DNA of 64,000 nucleotides from Pararge aegeria (taxonomy: Eukaryota; Arthropoda; Insecta; Lepidoptera; Nymphalidae), in contig NC_053184.1 in assembly GCF_905163445.1 (NCBI RefSeq), positions 11,036,001 through 11,100,000 on the forward strand. The letters are read 5' to 3'. Of the stretch, positions 50,401 through 60,764 are shown piece by piece. The notes under the pieces were generated by a model. It made no database searches, was not told where the DNA came from, and was given only the letters and a program-made list of their open reading frames with translations. Both the position numbers and the translations under genes were made by a program. Positions within the stretch are counted from its first letter, which is position 1; every line of letters starts with the position of its first letter.

Positions 50401-53099
50401 TCAGCTCTTTTGATAGGATACTTGGCAGAAAATTTGGGAGTTTGAGTTTCGAGCTTGTGTTTCTAAAAATGTCTGCGGGCTCGCTTGAAATCGCGCATTC
50501 TTACTGTAAGCAGCCCTCTTTGGCTTGCCGATACAATAACCCCTGTTAGCTACAGCATTTTTATTTTAGCAAGGGTCCCCCCTTGAACAATCGCAGAAAT
50601 GCCATTTTTATAAGTTTTTGCGAATCTTTATACCAGGAGTGCAGAAATAGGAAGAGATTGCTCTGATAGAAGAAAGCCTCATTTTTAAACTGATTTGGAA
50701 TAATATGAACAATTCATCTTTTATGCTGCTGATTTGAAATTAAATACTCGCAGTAGAATAGTAGAGACATGCCTACTCAGCTCTTTTGATAGGATACTTG
50801 GCAGAAAATTTGGGAGTTTGAGTTTTGAGCTTGTGTTTATAAAATTTCTGCAGGCTGACTTGAAATCGTGTAGTCTTACTGAAAGCAGCCCTCTTTGGCT
50901 TGCCGATACAATAACCCCTGTTAGCTACAGCTTTTTTATTTTAGCAAGGGTCCCCCCTTGAACAATCGCAGAAATGCCATTTTTATAAGTTTTTGCGAAT
51001 CTTTATACCAGGAGTGCAGAAATAGGAAGAGATTGCTCTGATAGAAGAAAGCCTCATTTTTAAACTGATTTGGAATAATATGAACAATTCATCTTTTATG
51101 CTGCTGATTTGAAATTAAATACTCGCAGTAGAATAGTAGAGACATGCCTACTCAGCTCTTTTGATAGAATACTTGGCAGAAAATATGGGAGTTTGAGTTT
51201 CGAGATTGTGTTTCTAAAAATGTCTGCAGGCTGACTTGAAATCGTGCAGTCTTACTGAAAGCAGCCCTCTTTGGCTTGCCGATACAATAACCCCTGTTAG
51301 CTACAGCTTTTTTATTTTAGCAAGGGTCCCCCCTTGAACAATCGCAGAAATGCCATTTTTATAAGTTTTTGCGAATCTTTATACCAGGAGTGCAGAAATA
51401 GGAAGAGATTGCTCTGATAGAAGAAAGCCTCATTTTTAAACTGATTTGGAATAATATGAACAATTCATCTTTTATGCTGCTAAGTTGAAATTAAATACTC
51501 GCAGTAGAAGAGTAGAGACATGCCTATTTAGCTCTTTTGATAAGATACTTGGCAGAAAAGTTGGGAGTTTGAGTTTCGAGCTTGTGTTTCTATAAATGTC
51601 TGCAGGCTCGCTTGAAATCGCGCAGTCTTACTGTAAGCAGCCCTCTTTGGCTTGCCGATACAATAACCCCTGTTAGCTACAGCTTTTTTATTTTAGCAAG
51701 GGTCCCCCCTTGAACAATCGCAGAAATGCCATTTTTGTAAGTTTTTGCGAACCTTTATACCAGGAGTGCAGAAATAGGAAGAGATTGCTCTGATAGAAGA
51801 AAGCCTCATTCTTAAACTGATTTGGAATAATATGATCAATTTATCTTTTATGCTGCTGATTTTGAAACTAAATACTCGCAGTAGAATAGTAGAGACATGC
51901 CTACTCAGCTCTTTTGATAGAATACTTGGCAGAAAATATGGGAGTTTGAGTTTCGAGATTGTGTTTCTAAAAATGTCTGCAGGCTGACTTGAAATCGTGC
52001 AGTCTTACTGAAAGCAGCCCTCTTTGGCTTGCCGATACAATAACCCCTGTTAGCTACAGCTTTTTTATTTTAGCAAGGGTCCCCCCTTGAACAATCGCAG
52101 AAATGCCTTTTTTATAAGTTTTTGCGAATCTTTATACCAGGAGTGCAGAAATAGGAAGAGATTGCTCTGATAGAAGAAAGCCTCATTCTTAAACTGATTT
52201 GGAATAATATGATCAATTCATCTTTTATGCTGCTGATTTGAAATTAAATACTCGCAGTAGAAGAGTAGAGACATGCCTACTCAGCTCTTTTGATAGGATA
52301 CTTGGCAGAAAATTTGGGAGTTTGAGTTTCGAGCTTGTGTTTATAAAAATTTCTGCAGGCTGACTTGAAATCGTGCAGTCTTACTGAAAGCAGCCCTCTT
52401 TGGCTTGCCGATACAATAACCCCTGTTAGCTACAGCTTTTTTATTTTAGCAAGGGTCCCCCCTTGAACAATCGCAGAAATGCCATTTTTATAAGTTTTTG
52501 CGAATCTTTATACCAGGAGTGCAAAAATAGGAAGAGATTGCTCTGATAGAAGAAAGCCTCATTCTTAAACTGATTTGGAATAATATGAACAATTCATCTT
52601 TTATGCTGCTGATTTGAAATTAAATACTCGCAGTAGAATAGTAGAGACATGCCTACTCAACTCTTTTGATAGAATACTTGGCAGAAAATATGGGAGTTTG
52701 AGTTTCGAGCTTGTGTTTCTATAAATGTCTCCAGGCTCGCTTGAAATCGCACAGTCTTACTGTAAGCAGCCCTCTTTGGCTTGCCGATACAATAACCCCT
52801 ATTAGCTACAGCTTTTTTATTTTAGCAAGGGTGGGACCCTTGAACAATCGCAGAAACGCCATTTTTATAAGTTTTTGCGAATTGTTATACCAGGAGTGCA
52901 GAAATAGGAAGAGATTGCACTGATAGAAGAACGCCTCATTCTTAAACTGATTTGGAATAATATGAACAATTTATCTTTTATGCTGCTGATTTTGAAACTA
53001 AATACTCGCAGTACAAGAGTAGAGACATGCATACTCAGCTCTTTTGATAGGATACTTGGGAGAAAATTTGGGAGTTTGAGTTTCGAGCTTGTGTTTATA
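44458..53099 (+). repeat. Satellite higher-order repeat d: monomers 65-87, second copy of the 24-mer
   Basis: Starts: 44458, 44834, 45209, 45586, 45963, 46338, 46715, 47090, 47466, 47842, 48219, 48594, 48969, 49344, 49719, 50095, 50472, 50847, 51223, 51599, 51976, 52352, 52728. Every start is exactly 9,022 bp after its counterpart. The match runs from about 34,969/43,991 to about 43,950/52,972. I noted six base differences (for example 36776/45798 c/t and 39064/48086 t/c). The final half monomer departs from its partner and carries private changes (GTACAAG, GCATACT, TTGGGAG). Confidence 0.9.
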
Positions 53100-53103
53100 G
53101 TTT

Positions 53104-53700
53104 AAGAGCTATGTGCTATGTCCGTTTAACGCTTTCGAGAAAAAATTTTAGGTCAGCTGATTTTGTGATACGAGTTTGTCGTCCTTCTTGCACTCTCGGT
53201 TAGAGTCCGAGCTATCTAGCTGGCGGTAGCGGTTGCGTCCATTAGTGGCGCATCAGACATTTTTGACAACGCTAACTATGTGCCATACGTGATTTTTTAT
53301 TTTTTTTTATAAAAATTTCAAAGTATTTTATAATGTCTGTAATTTTAATATTTATTATGTTATTTAAAGATAAGAAAAACTTAAAATAAATTTGCCAGAC
53401 ATTGTCATCTTACTTTTTTAGACTTGAAAATAAATGAATCGAACATTGGAACCATTTTTAACTTATGTTAGCATTGTCAAAAATGTCTGGCAATAAAAAA
53501 AGTATGTCAGGTAGATTTATTTAAAAACAAAAATTAAAAATTACGCCTTCTAAAATGTTTTTTTAAAATCCAGGATTTTACCTGAACAGGTAGGATGCGC
53601 ACTAATGAACGCAAACGCTACCGCCAGCCAGATAGCCCAAACTCTATCACAAAATCAGCTGACCTAAAATTCTTACTTTTCAAACGTTGCTAGCTCCCGT
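53104..53700. mobile_element. Foldback / MITE-like element with long interrupted inverted arms
   Basis: Three nested inverted blocks are present. AATTTTAGGTCAGCTGATTT.. at 53144-53170 matches exactly (27 bp) the complement at 53645-53671. GCTATCTAGCTGGCGGTAGC..GCGCATC at 53211-53254 matches 53593-53635 with a few mismatches. AGACATTTTTGACAACGCTA.. at 53255-53276 matches 53467-53488 with one mismatch. The blocks keep palindromic order, with a 30-nt insertion in the left arm and about 100 nt in the right. No coding and no clear target duplication were seen. It begins within a few bases of the satellite's end. Confidence 0.75.
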
Positions 53701-53769
53701 ACCAGTAGATACTAATTACTTGAGATATGGTAAATTAAAAAAAAATATATAAGTACGTTAGTCTATTTG

Positions 53770-53870
53770 TCTGTCTGGTAGGAGGCTTCGGCCCTGGCCC
53801 GCTACCTGCTTAGACTTCATCCCCACCACTAGGTAAGAACGTCAAGGGGTAACTTAAAGTCGAATGAAAA
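53770..53870 (+). repeat. SINE fragment
   Basis: Has GTAGGAGGCTTCGGCCCTGG, then CCGCTACCTGCTTAGACTTC and ACTAGGTAAGAACGTCAAGG..TAACTT. It is a diverged relative of the SINE at 5395-5580, ending in an A-rich AAAAGAAAAG tail. Confidence 0.5.
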
Positions 53871-54127
53871 GAAAAGACTATTTTGTTGTAATATCACTCG
53901 ATTGGGATCTTCCACTAAAGAGGGGTTAAAAGTATGTTGAAATAGTCCTGGAGACCACTGAAGCATACTTTATACCCCTGAAAATGAAAACGATAAGTTT
54001 TTAAAAACCAAAACCCACGTGGTAGGATTCGCTAAAACCTAAGAGATGTAGGTAGCGAAAATACAGCTAGTTATCAGTACCTATATTAAAGTTTAAAATA
54101 GCCTATTAACCTAAGATTTAGAATTTT

Positions 54128-54212
54128 TTGCTGTGAAATGAAATGAGATGAATGAAATGAAAATGAAAATAAAATGAAATGAATATGAAATGAAAAAAAA
54201 ATGAAAAAACAC
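54128..54212. repeat. Degenerate (GAAAT)n microsatellite
   Basis: Repeated GAAAT/GAATGAAAT units with A-run interruptions. A reverse open frame over it is low complexity. Confidence 0.8.
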
Positions 54213-54225
54213 TTTGTTGTACACC

Positions 54226-54330
54226 TAACAGAAATTAAATTATATACAAAAACAACACAATAAAACACAGGTACAATGGGCAGGCCTTATCGCTAAAAAG
54301 CGATCTCTGCTAGGCAACCTAGGCAAAGGA
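54226..54330 (-). repeat. 'taaggccgcc' tail-repeat relative, reverse
   Basis: Reversed, it reads TTGCCTAGGTTGCCTAGCAG, AGATCGCTTTTTAGCGATAA and GGCCTGCCCATTGTACCTGT, then a T-rich stretch. This matches the family copies at 57440-57545 and 62860-62975. The family is a very common lepidopteran 3'-tail repeat ending near a polyadenylation-type signal. Confidence 0.6.
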
Positions 54331-54404
54331 AAGGGGGAAAAAACACAGACTTAAGGCTGTTGTGTTCAGTGTAAGCTTTTTAACCCTCTCCCCTACAAGA
54401 GTGG

Positions 54405-54679
54405 AGGCATATCAGTAAAACATGCGTTGGGCAGGTGATAAGAGTCCCAGGCGAAAGGACTTTGGGGTCGCGAGCGGTCAGAGTGGGGGGGCTTTGACCG
54501 TTCACTTTTTCATATTGCATGTGGCCCCGGGAAGACGGCAGTTTTTTGTGACACAAACTACTGGGCCTAACAGCGAAGCAAACGAGTTCTGGGCAGCGTT
54601 TTTCTGTTGCGTGCTCAAAGGGTGGTTCCTAGGAGATCCCGAAGCCTACAAACTTGCGCTGAAGGTGGTCACCGAGTAA
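54405..54679 (+). CDS. Unrecognised GC-richer open frame, possible exon or element fragment
   Basis: An 85-codon frame (54422-54679) in less AT-rich DNA. It ends in WFLGDPEAYKLALKVVTE, then stop. A polypyrimidine tract ending CCCTACAAG just upstream resembles a splice acceptor, and CGAGTAAGTTTT at the end contains a perfect GTAAGT donor. Against a host gene, it is sandwiched between repeat fragments and matches no family I know. It may be part of a diverged transposon. Function unknown. Confidence 0.2.
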
Positions 54680-54689
54680 GTTTTAGTGC

Positions 54690-55040
54690 GTAGGAATCCC
54701 ACATTCCAACAAACTGATTTTGTCCCCCTAAATTTCGGGAAACTTGTTTTGAAGAGGCTACACCCCCCCCGAACTTTATTAGTTTTTTACCTATGCTCGA
54801 GTAAAACACTGAACCGATCATGATGAAAATTGGCACACTTGTAGCTTGCATCCTGGAGATGAACATCGGATAGTATATAAACCGAACCGGAACAGCTGTT
54901 AAAACTTACCTTCGGTATTTAAATTTTTTATAACCTATGCATGGTGGTCCGTTTAAACATACCTACTTTGTAAAATTTTGCAAAGATATAGTAGCTTCCT
55001 GGAGACGGCTATAGGATAACTTTTTTTGTATATAATAAGT
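54690..55040 (+). repeat. Lepidopteran interspersed repeat remnant
   Basis: Contains TTTTGTCCCCCTAAATTTCG, AACTGAACCGATCATGATGA and TGGCACACTTGTAGCTTGCA followed by CCTGGAGATGAACATCGGAT. The last part recurs in altered form at 55000-55015 (CCTGGAGACGGCTATAGGAT). The wording 'accgat..gatgaaaattggcac' is typical of lepidopteran Helitron- or LINE-related repeats. Confidence 0.5.
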
Positions 55041-55112
55041 ATCTGTGTATTTTATTCATTAAAAAAAAAATCAGTCATTTTAGTACACATAGATTTAATA
55101 TGTTACTATCGT

Positions 55113-55175
55113 TTAGTTACCCAAGCTACGCTTACTTTGAGGCTAGATGGCGGTGTGTGTATTGTCGTAATAAAT
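55113..55175 (+). repeat. 3' fragment of the tRNA-headed SINE family
   Basis: TTACCCAAGCTACGCTTACT, then TTGAGGCTAGATGGCGGTGT and ATTGTCGTAATAAATG, match the last part of the SINE at 10770-11070. The following 55176-55784 shows no feature I recognise. Confidence 0.7.
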
Positions 55176-55784
55176 GTATTAATTATATATTTATATATTT
55201 TATTCATCCCGTGAAACAAAGAGTTCCTGAGGGATTTAAAAATATTAATACTGTAATTTTAATTTTAATTAGACATTGTATATTGTTAATTATTTATTTT
55301 TCTTTTCTCTAATATTGTTATTTTAAATGTATTACTATGGGCTTAACCTGATATAAAGAGATTATTATTATTTAAAAAAATCAAAAAGAAGCAAACACCT
55401 ACTTAGTGATAAATCTATGAGCAAAAAGAATTAATTTGAAGCGCATTTTTGTTTACTCACATTCCAAAAATAAGCTGTTACTACCCATGCCCTGAACAAT
55501 GTGGGGGCGTGCATTATGCTAGTAGGGGTAGTTATTTGGTGTAATTACTTGAAGATGGTGTCTCAACGTCCGCTGGAATTTAAACACAGGAGCCACACGA
55601 CAAACTTATGTTATTAAGGCGCTAGTTCAAGCCTATTTTCATTATATCTTTGTATGTGCACGCTGTAATATAAATTCTTAAGATAATTACATGTCTTCTC
55701 ATCCACATAAACTTGAGCAAATAACACATTAGAAACACTTGGGTCAGCTTATAGTAACCACTTACCAGTAACAGTTTTACGGTT

Positions 55785-56040
55785 TTTAGGGTTCCGTAAC
55801 CAAAAGGTGCTAAAAGGACCATATTACTTAACTTGTATTGTTTATTGTTATTAGATACACAAAACTATGTTGCCGCTATTACCAAAAGTAATATCCAAAA
55901 ATAAAAAAAAGTTGAAATTAAAAGAAAGTCCACACGGTGTTTTTTGTTCGATCTTAATTATGTTATAACTAGGTGGTGTTTCATATTGCACTTGGTACGG
56001 AATCCTTAATGCGCAAGCGGATCTTACACTTAGCCGGTTT
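55785..56040 (+). repeat. Lepidopteran 'agggttccgta' interspersed element
   Basis: It starts TTTTTAGGGTTCCGTAACCA with a nearby AGGTGCTAAAAGGACC and ends CACTTGGTACGGAATCC, TGCGCAAGCGGATC and TTACACTTAGCCGG. I recognise both ends as those of a widespread lepidopteran non-coding repeat. The interior is degraded. Confidence 0.55.
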
Positions 56041-56097
56041 GTTATAATTATATATTAGTTGTATAACAGTTCAGAAGAATGTTTATTTTATTAATTA

Positions 56098-56518
56098 CTA
56101 GCTGTTGCCCGCGACTACGCCTGCGTTTGATTTTGTTTTTTGATGTGGCATTAAATTAAGTTGTTGATCTAAAAAAAATTGATGTATTCAGTGTGGCTAA
56201 CCCATAAATGAGGGGTTTGCTGCTGTCCGCTGAGGAGTTCTTTCCTCTATCTCCAACTTCAGTTTGGACAAAATTAAACACATATAAAAACCTCTATAGT
56301 ACAAAATAAAATATTTAAATAGGTTTAAATTTGTCGGAGTTATGGTGTAAAATCGTCCTCCAACGGAACCGAGCTTAATGTCGGGATAAAGAGTATCCTA
56401 TATTACTTCTAACACTTCCAAGAATATGTGTACAAAGTTTCATGAGGATCGGTTAAGTAGTTTTTGCGTGAAAGCGTAACAAACAAACTTACATTGACAT
56501 TTATAATATTAGTAGGGA
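56098..56518 (-). mobile_element. Lep1-like non-autonomous Helitron
   Basis: On the minus strand it starts TCCCTACTAATATTATAAAT (from 56518), contains AAACTACTTAACCGATCCTC and ATGAAACTTTGTACACA, and ends GTCGCGGGCAACAGCTAG (terminal CTAG at 56101-56098). It is flanked by A on its 5' side and T on its 3' side, the AT target of Helitrons. It has no coding capacity, so mobility would need a helicase supplied in trans. Confidence 0.8.
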
Positions 56519-56523
56519 TATGG

Positions 56524-56559
56524 ATAATGAGTCATATGCCTATTCATATGACTCATTAT
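56524..56559. repeat. Perfect 15-bp inverted repeat containing AP-1-like sites
   Basis: ATAATGAGTCATATG at 56524-56538 and CATATGACTCATTAT at 56545-56559 pair exactly over a CCTATT loop. Each arm holds TGAGTCA, the classical AP-1 (Jun/Fos-type) binding heptamer. The hairpin lies 5 bp beyond the Helitron's 5' end. Confidence 0.85.
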
Positions 56560-56761
56560 AATTAATATATATCTGCATAGAGGCAAGGTGTATTATAAGT
56601 AAAACTTTTTTTGCCACATCTTCCTTAGAATCCTGAGATTATTACTTTTAGAGAAATAACTGTGTAAAATCCACTGTTTACATTAGTATATTTTATTTGG
56701 GGTCACCGATTACTATAGTAACAGCAAAAATATATTAAAACAATATTCAAAAAAAAAATCA

Positions 56762-56905
56762 TAATTAATTTATTTTAAGCACCTAGGCCTAGTTTATAAG
56801 CACTCTTGAAACGTCACGTCAGTCTGTTTGTGGTGACTCTACCACCGGTTCGGAAGGCAGATTCCACCGAGAGAGCCGGCAAGAAACTCAGCAGATTGCT
56901 ATGAG
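56762..56905 (+). repeat. Lepidopteran LINE 3'-region fragment
   Basis: AGTTTATAAGCACTCTTGAA, GTGACTCTACCACCGGTTCG and CAGATTCCACCGAGAGAGCC, then GGCAAGAAACTCAGCAG. Same family as 13640-13786 and better preserved. The following 56906-57430 shows no feature I recognise. Confidence 0.65.
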
Positions 56906-57439
56906 ATAAGCAGCTGAGCTGAGCTTACCCGCTAGTGTGTCGACTCTCGATATGGGCTCCCCACTGTAGCTTACAACCCAAGGTAACTCCTAGAAAAACT
57001 ACAATAATTACTAATTCAAAAACTTCATTATTATTGTTAATTACAACAATAATTCATATACACGTTCATACGCACACACATCCATGTAATGCGATTTAAA
57101 GTCAGTAAGGGTCCAAATTATTTATAAACAATTTACTTTTCTATGAACACAGAAAAATTCGAGTACCTTATTAAAAAATAAATCTGTAAACCGAACCGAT
57201 AGTGATACTTCATAAGGACCCTTTTTTAACTAACTTTTCCCATATAATACATTCGTATCGTATTAGGACAATGAAAAGATACCGCCTACTCATTATCAAA
57301 TAAAATAAATAAGTGATTCCTACATACGCTGCTGAAGATGGAAATAGATTAATATTCATCTCGGAAAAAACTGCTGGGAAAAATTATCTGCATGATTAAA
57401 AACATAGGATTTGCTACCTATGCATGGATGGATAAGGAT

Positions 57440-57545
57440 AATGATAGCGATAAGGCCGCCTATTGTACCTTTATTTTATTTCTTTCAATTGTGTTGTTTT
57501 TATTGCTTTGTACGTATACGGTGTACAATAAAGTGTATTTGCTTT
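57440..57545 (+). repeat. 'taaggccgcc' tail repeat, forward
   Basis: Starts AGCGATAAGGCCGCCTATTG and runs through a T-rich stretch to GTGTACAATAAAGTGTATT, an AATAAA-type polyadenylation signal at its end. Confidence 0.7.
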
Positions 57546-60500
57546 GATAACTCATTTAACTTATCTTTGTTTTTTATTGCGTAAGTAGAAATTAATTTTG
57601 GGTTTGAATATTTTATAGGGAAAGTAAAGAGTTCCTGTGGGATTCTTAAAACCTGTTAATAAACAGACATGAAGCACGGCATCACCTAGTTACAATATAC
57701 TTCGGTGTATCACAACGTATCGTTTACAAAATAAGCCAAAATAATATTGTGTAACATTATAATGGCAAACTACTTTTACAACTAAATCTTCCACATATTG
57801 GGTTAGAAAGGGGGATGTTATGATAATTAAATTGGCAATTTATTATGATGTTACAATAAAATCAATAGTATTCCGGCCGATCACATACCTGTTTCTCGAA
57901 AACGATATCCGCTGATGGTTTAATCGTAAAATTTTATATGCGCCCGCGCATTTTTATCACATACTATGATAATAAAACTAACATCAAATTTCATATTTAC
58001 TTTACAAGGAACAGGCATAAAAATTTATTTGTGTCTGCTGACAATGTTATCATCTTTCATCCACTTTATTAGCAATTGTTAAGGTTATAACGTTATTGAA
58101 CAATTGAAAGTTAAAAGTTTGTAGAGAACCTTGAAGAGAAAACATTAATATAATTAATAAAGTTTATGATTAAACATATAACCCACAACTCTGTTCGTAT
58201 AGATTTACTTATGGTTTTTTATCCTAGTAGGTACTTAATATTGTCCTATCTTTTTTACAGGATAAAAATTAGGTATTATTATAATAATTCGGTCCCTAGG
58301 ACAGGGTTTAGCACTATCACTGTGTCATACAATTTCGTTCAGCTATTTATAAACGTCTTTAAAGACATACTCAATCAGCAGATTCTTATAGTATTAAAAA
58401 CGAAAAACTTGCAAGAGCAGTAAGAGACTTGTTCAAGTAAAAAAATAATTATCGGAGTTATTACCAGCGAGAGTCACGTCTTTCTGTGTTTTAAATACGC
58501 GATTGAATGTCAAATATGAGAAATCTTGGGAAATTATTCACACTTTTCTTGTAGGAAGCAAGATAAGATGTCACGTAAAATGCACGGGTTAAATTATACG
58601 CATCTCCATAGTTAAGACTTGCCTCAAAGCTTCATTAGGTTTGCATTTTGACCCAGAAAATTGCGTAGAAAAATGCAAGCGCATGCGCTCGGTTGACTTG
58701 CTGGCACTAATAACTTTTTCTTAAAACACTAATGAATAACTTGCTCCTTATTACTGAGCACGTTTCTACACTCGAGCCCGGGGCGACGACAAGAGCCCCA
58801 GAAAAGTAGGGTGAACATACTTTTTCTTTTTTTTTGCAACTTATCTGACTCTGGTCTCTGATACACCAGTATTCACTAATTTTTAGGCTATAATATCGTT
58901 CCTGGAAGAAATGTCTTAGAGATATGTTCTATGTCTTTAGAGATATGTTGTCCTTATCCCCGTTTTGTCTTTTGTATGTTAAAAAATAAGTAGATAAATC
59001 TTTATCAGTAATGTATAATTACAGATTCAGCATCACTGCGATTTTCTCATTTTTTAATACAAAAAATGATGAGACATCCCAAAATGAGTGGTAACCCTAC
59101 TGGTGGAGGGACCGCGCAGTTCCGGCGTTGGCGCCAATCTTACGACTCGCCATTAAGTAATTTTCATTAAGATCCTGCTTTATTTAATGAACACATGTTG
59201 TTCATTTTAATCTAAAGTCTTGAGCCGTAGTCATATTTATAAACTGGCTTTTCAAGCGAGCAATCTAAAAACTTTGCCTCTTGCCATTTTCTGTTTTGCA
59301 AGTTTAATTTATCTTGAATACGTACGTAGTCATAGAACAAAAGGTTAACGTAATTCCCAAATAGTGCAAAGTAATCTTACCGATTCATTATTTTTCGAAC
59401 TGTCAGTCTCTTATAAGGGATGAGTATAGTTGAAGAAAAAGAAACGCTTAATTAATGTCACGAAGCACGTCTAATTTAATAAAAACTCAACGATTTATCT
59501 ATAAATCTATAATCATATATGACATGACATTTAATTAGCAAAGCTAGTATAGCAGCTTTCCATAAAAGAGTTGATGTAATTGACAGCAGTTTTAACGGAT
59601 CGTTTATACAGAATCACTGATTAAAGGCCATAAGAAGTGCAACTCCGGACTTGTAGCCGAGCCAATTTAATTTACAAAGTTGTCGGTCAAGAACGGATTA
59701 AACGGTAGTCTAAGAGCTATAAGTGTCAACCTGCCCTCAGGAGTAACAGTAATTAACGCAAGTATCCGTGTAACGATACAATTTAGAATTCTAACATATG
59801 CCACCTTTTGACTTTGTTAGTTCACAAACTTCTTGACGTGGAAGTGTCGATATATGGGTAGGTTAAACTAGGTAACTACAATGAAAAAAGGTATTAGGTT
59901 TTTTATTGTCTGCTGTTATTATGTAGGTGCTTACTTAATTTTACATTAGTTTAGAAATACGTGTAACCATGAAGTCTATCTTTTCTAGTTGGATAAAAAT
60001 ATTGTTAAGTCAAAGGATTTTCTTCTAGAAAAAAGTTTTAGTTACTTAGTGCTCTTTCAACAAGCAAACAAAACCTTTCAAAAATTAATATTCAAGACAA
60101 AAGAAACTAAAGACAAGTCTGTGATGGTGTATTTACATATTGCTTTTTTTATATTATTTATGTTAGTAAAAAGCTTTGATGAAGTGTAAAATAATCGTCT
60201 GCTCTCACATTGCGTTCAATAATGGATTGTATTGAACATCTGTCACAAATACATACACTAATGATGTCAGCAAAAAATGTATTAAGTGAATTCCGTGTCT
60301 AGTTCACTCAACATAACAGACAACAAAAACCAGCATCTAATCGCAATAAAAAAATATTTGAGTAATTAAATGTACTTTATTGATGAGATATGTGCAGCAT
60401 ATGTTTGAAAGCTTCTTGTAATAACTACCTACTACAACATAAAAAAAAACAGACACGTAGGTGCGAGGAAAAAAACTTATAGATTTATAATTAATTCAGT

Positions 60501-60760
60501 TGCAGAGAGCTTATTTTTTTTTTATATCTACTTACCGTTTAGTGAACCAAGCAATTGAATAATAAAAAAAAATGGCTATGTTATGTCGTTCGGCAGTGCA
60601 TCAGACCAAGTTCGTGCTTAAGGATGGAAAAAAATTACGAAGTCACTTACCTAGAATTATATAGAGTTTTTATTTTGTTATTAATAAAATTTTGGGTTAA
60701 AATATTACTTTACAAATATATTTAGGTAGGTATTTTATGATTATTATGTACAAATGACTA
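57546..60760. other. No gene recognised
   Basis: Long AT-rich, apparently single-copy stretch. Small open frames at 58166-58423 (85 codons) and 59989-60189 (66 codons) are hydrophobic or lysine-rich in AT-rich DNA and resemble no family. No clear splice or promoter context supports them. A slightly GC-richer patch lies at 59100-59150. Confidence 0.45.
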
Positions 60761-60764
60761 AGTA

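Larger units (their letters stand above)
20396..53099 (+). repeat. Satellite DNA array: 87 tandem monomers of 374-377 bp
   Basis: One continuous head-to-tail array in a single orientation. I delimited monomers at the recurring TCTGC of the A-T-G/T-T-TCTGCAGGCTGACTTG segment and counted 87, with lengths 374-377. Landmarks in each are AAGCAGCCCTCTTTGGCTTG, ACCCCTGTTAGCTACAGC, TATACCAGGAGTGCAGAAAT and TGCCTACTCAGCTCTTTTGA. Variants fall into classes, for example GCGGGCTCGCTTG versus GCAGGCTGACTTG starts, and GATTTGAAATTAAA versus GATTTGGAAACTAAA versus GATTTTGAAACTAAA. Monomer length follows the class: 375, 376 or 377. Many monomers contain 60-85 codon open frames on either strand. The unit is usually not a multiple of three and the frames end inside each monomer, so these are by-products. 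I do not recognise the monomer as any named satellite. Confidence 0.97.

Noticed and set aside
22089..52923. Dozens of near-identical 60-85 codon open frames on both strands suggesting a repeated gene family
   Set aside because: They recur only because the satellite repeats. The monomer length (mostly 375-377) usually breaks frame between units, variants freely gain stops, and the peptides resemble no known domain.
20396..53099. CRISPR array
   Set aside because: The whole 376-bp unit is conserved, with no short direct repeats separated by unique spacers, and the genome is eukaryotic.
20396..53099. Centromere of a monocentric chromosome
   Set aside because: Lepidopteran chromosomes are holocentric and no CENP-B-box-like motif was seen, so higher-order structure alone does not indicate a centromere.
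20396..53099. Ribosomal DNA spacer or telomeric repeat
   Set aside because: No rRNA sequence and no TTAGG runs are present in or beside the array.
57546..60760. Small frames at 58166-58423 and 59989-60189 as genes
   Set aside because: Low-complexity composition, no recognisable motif and no supporting signals.
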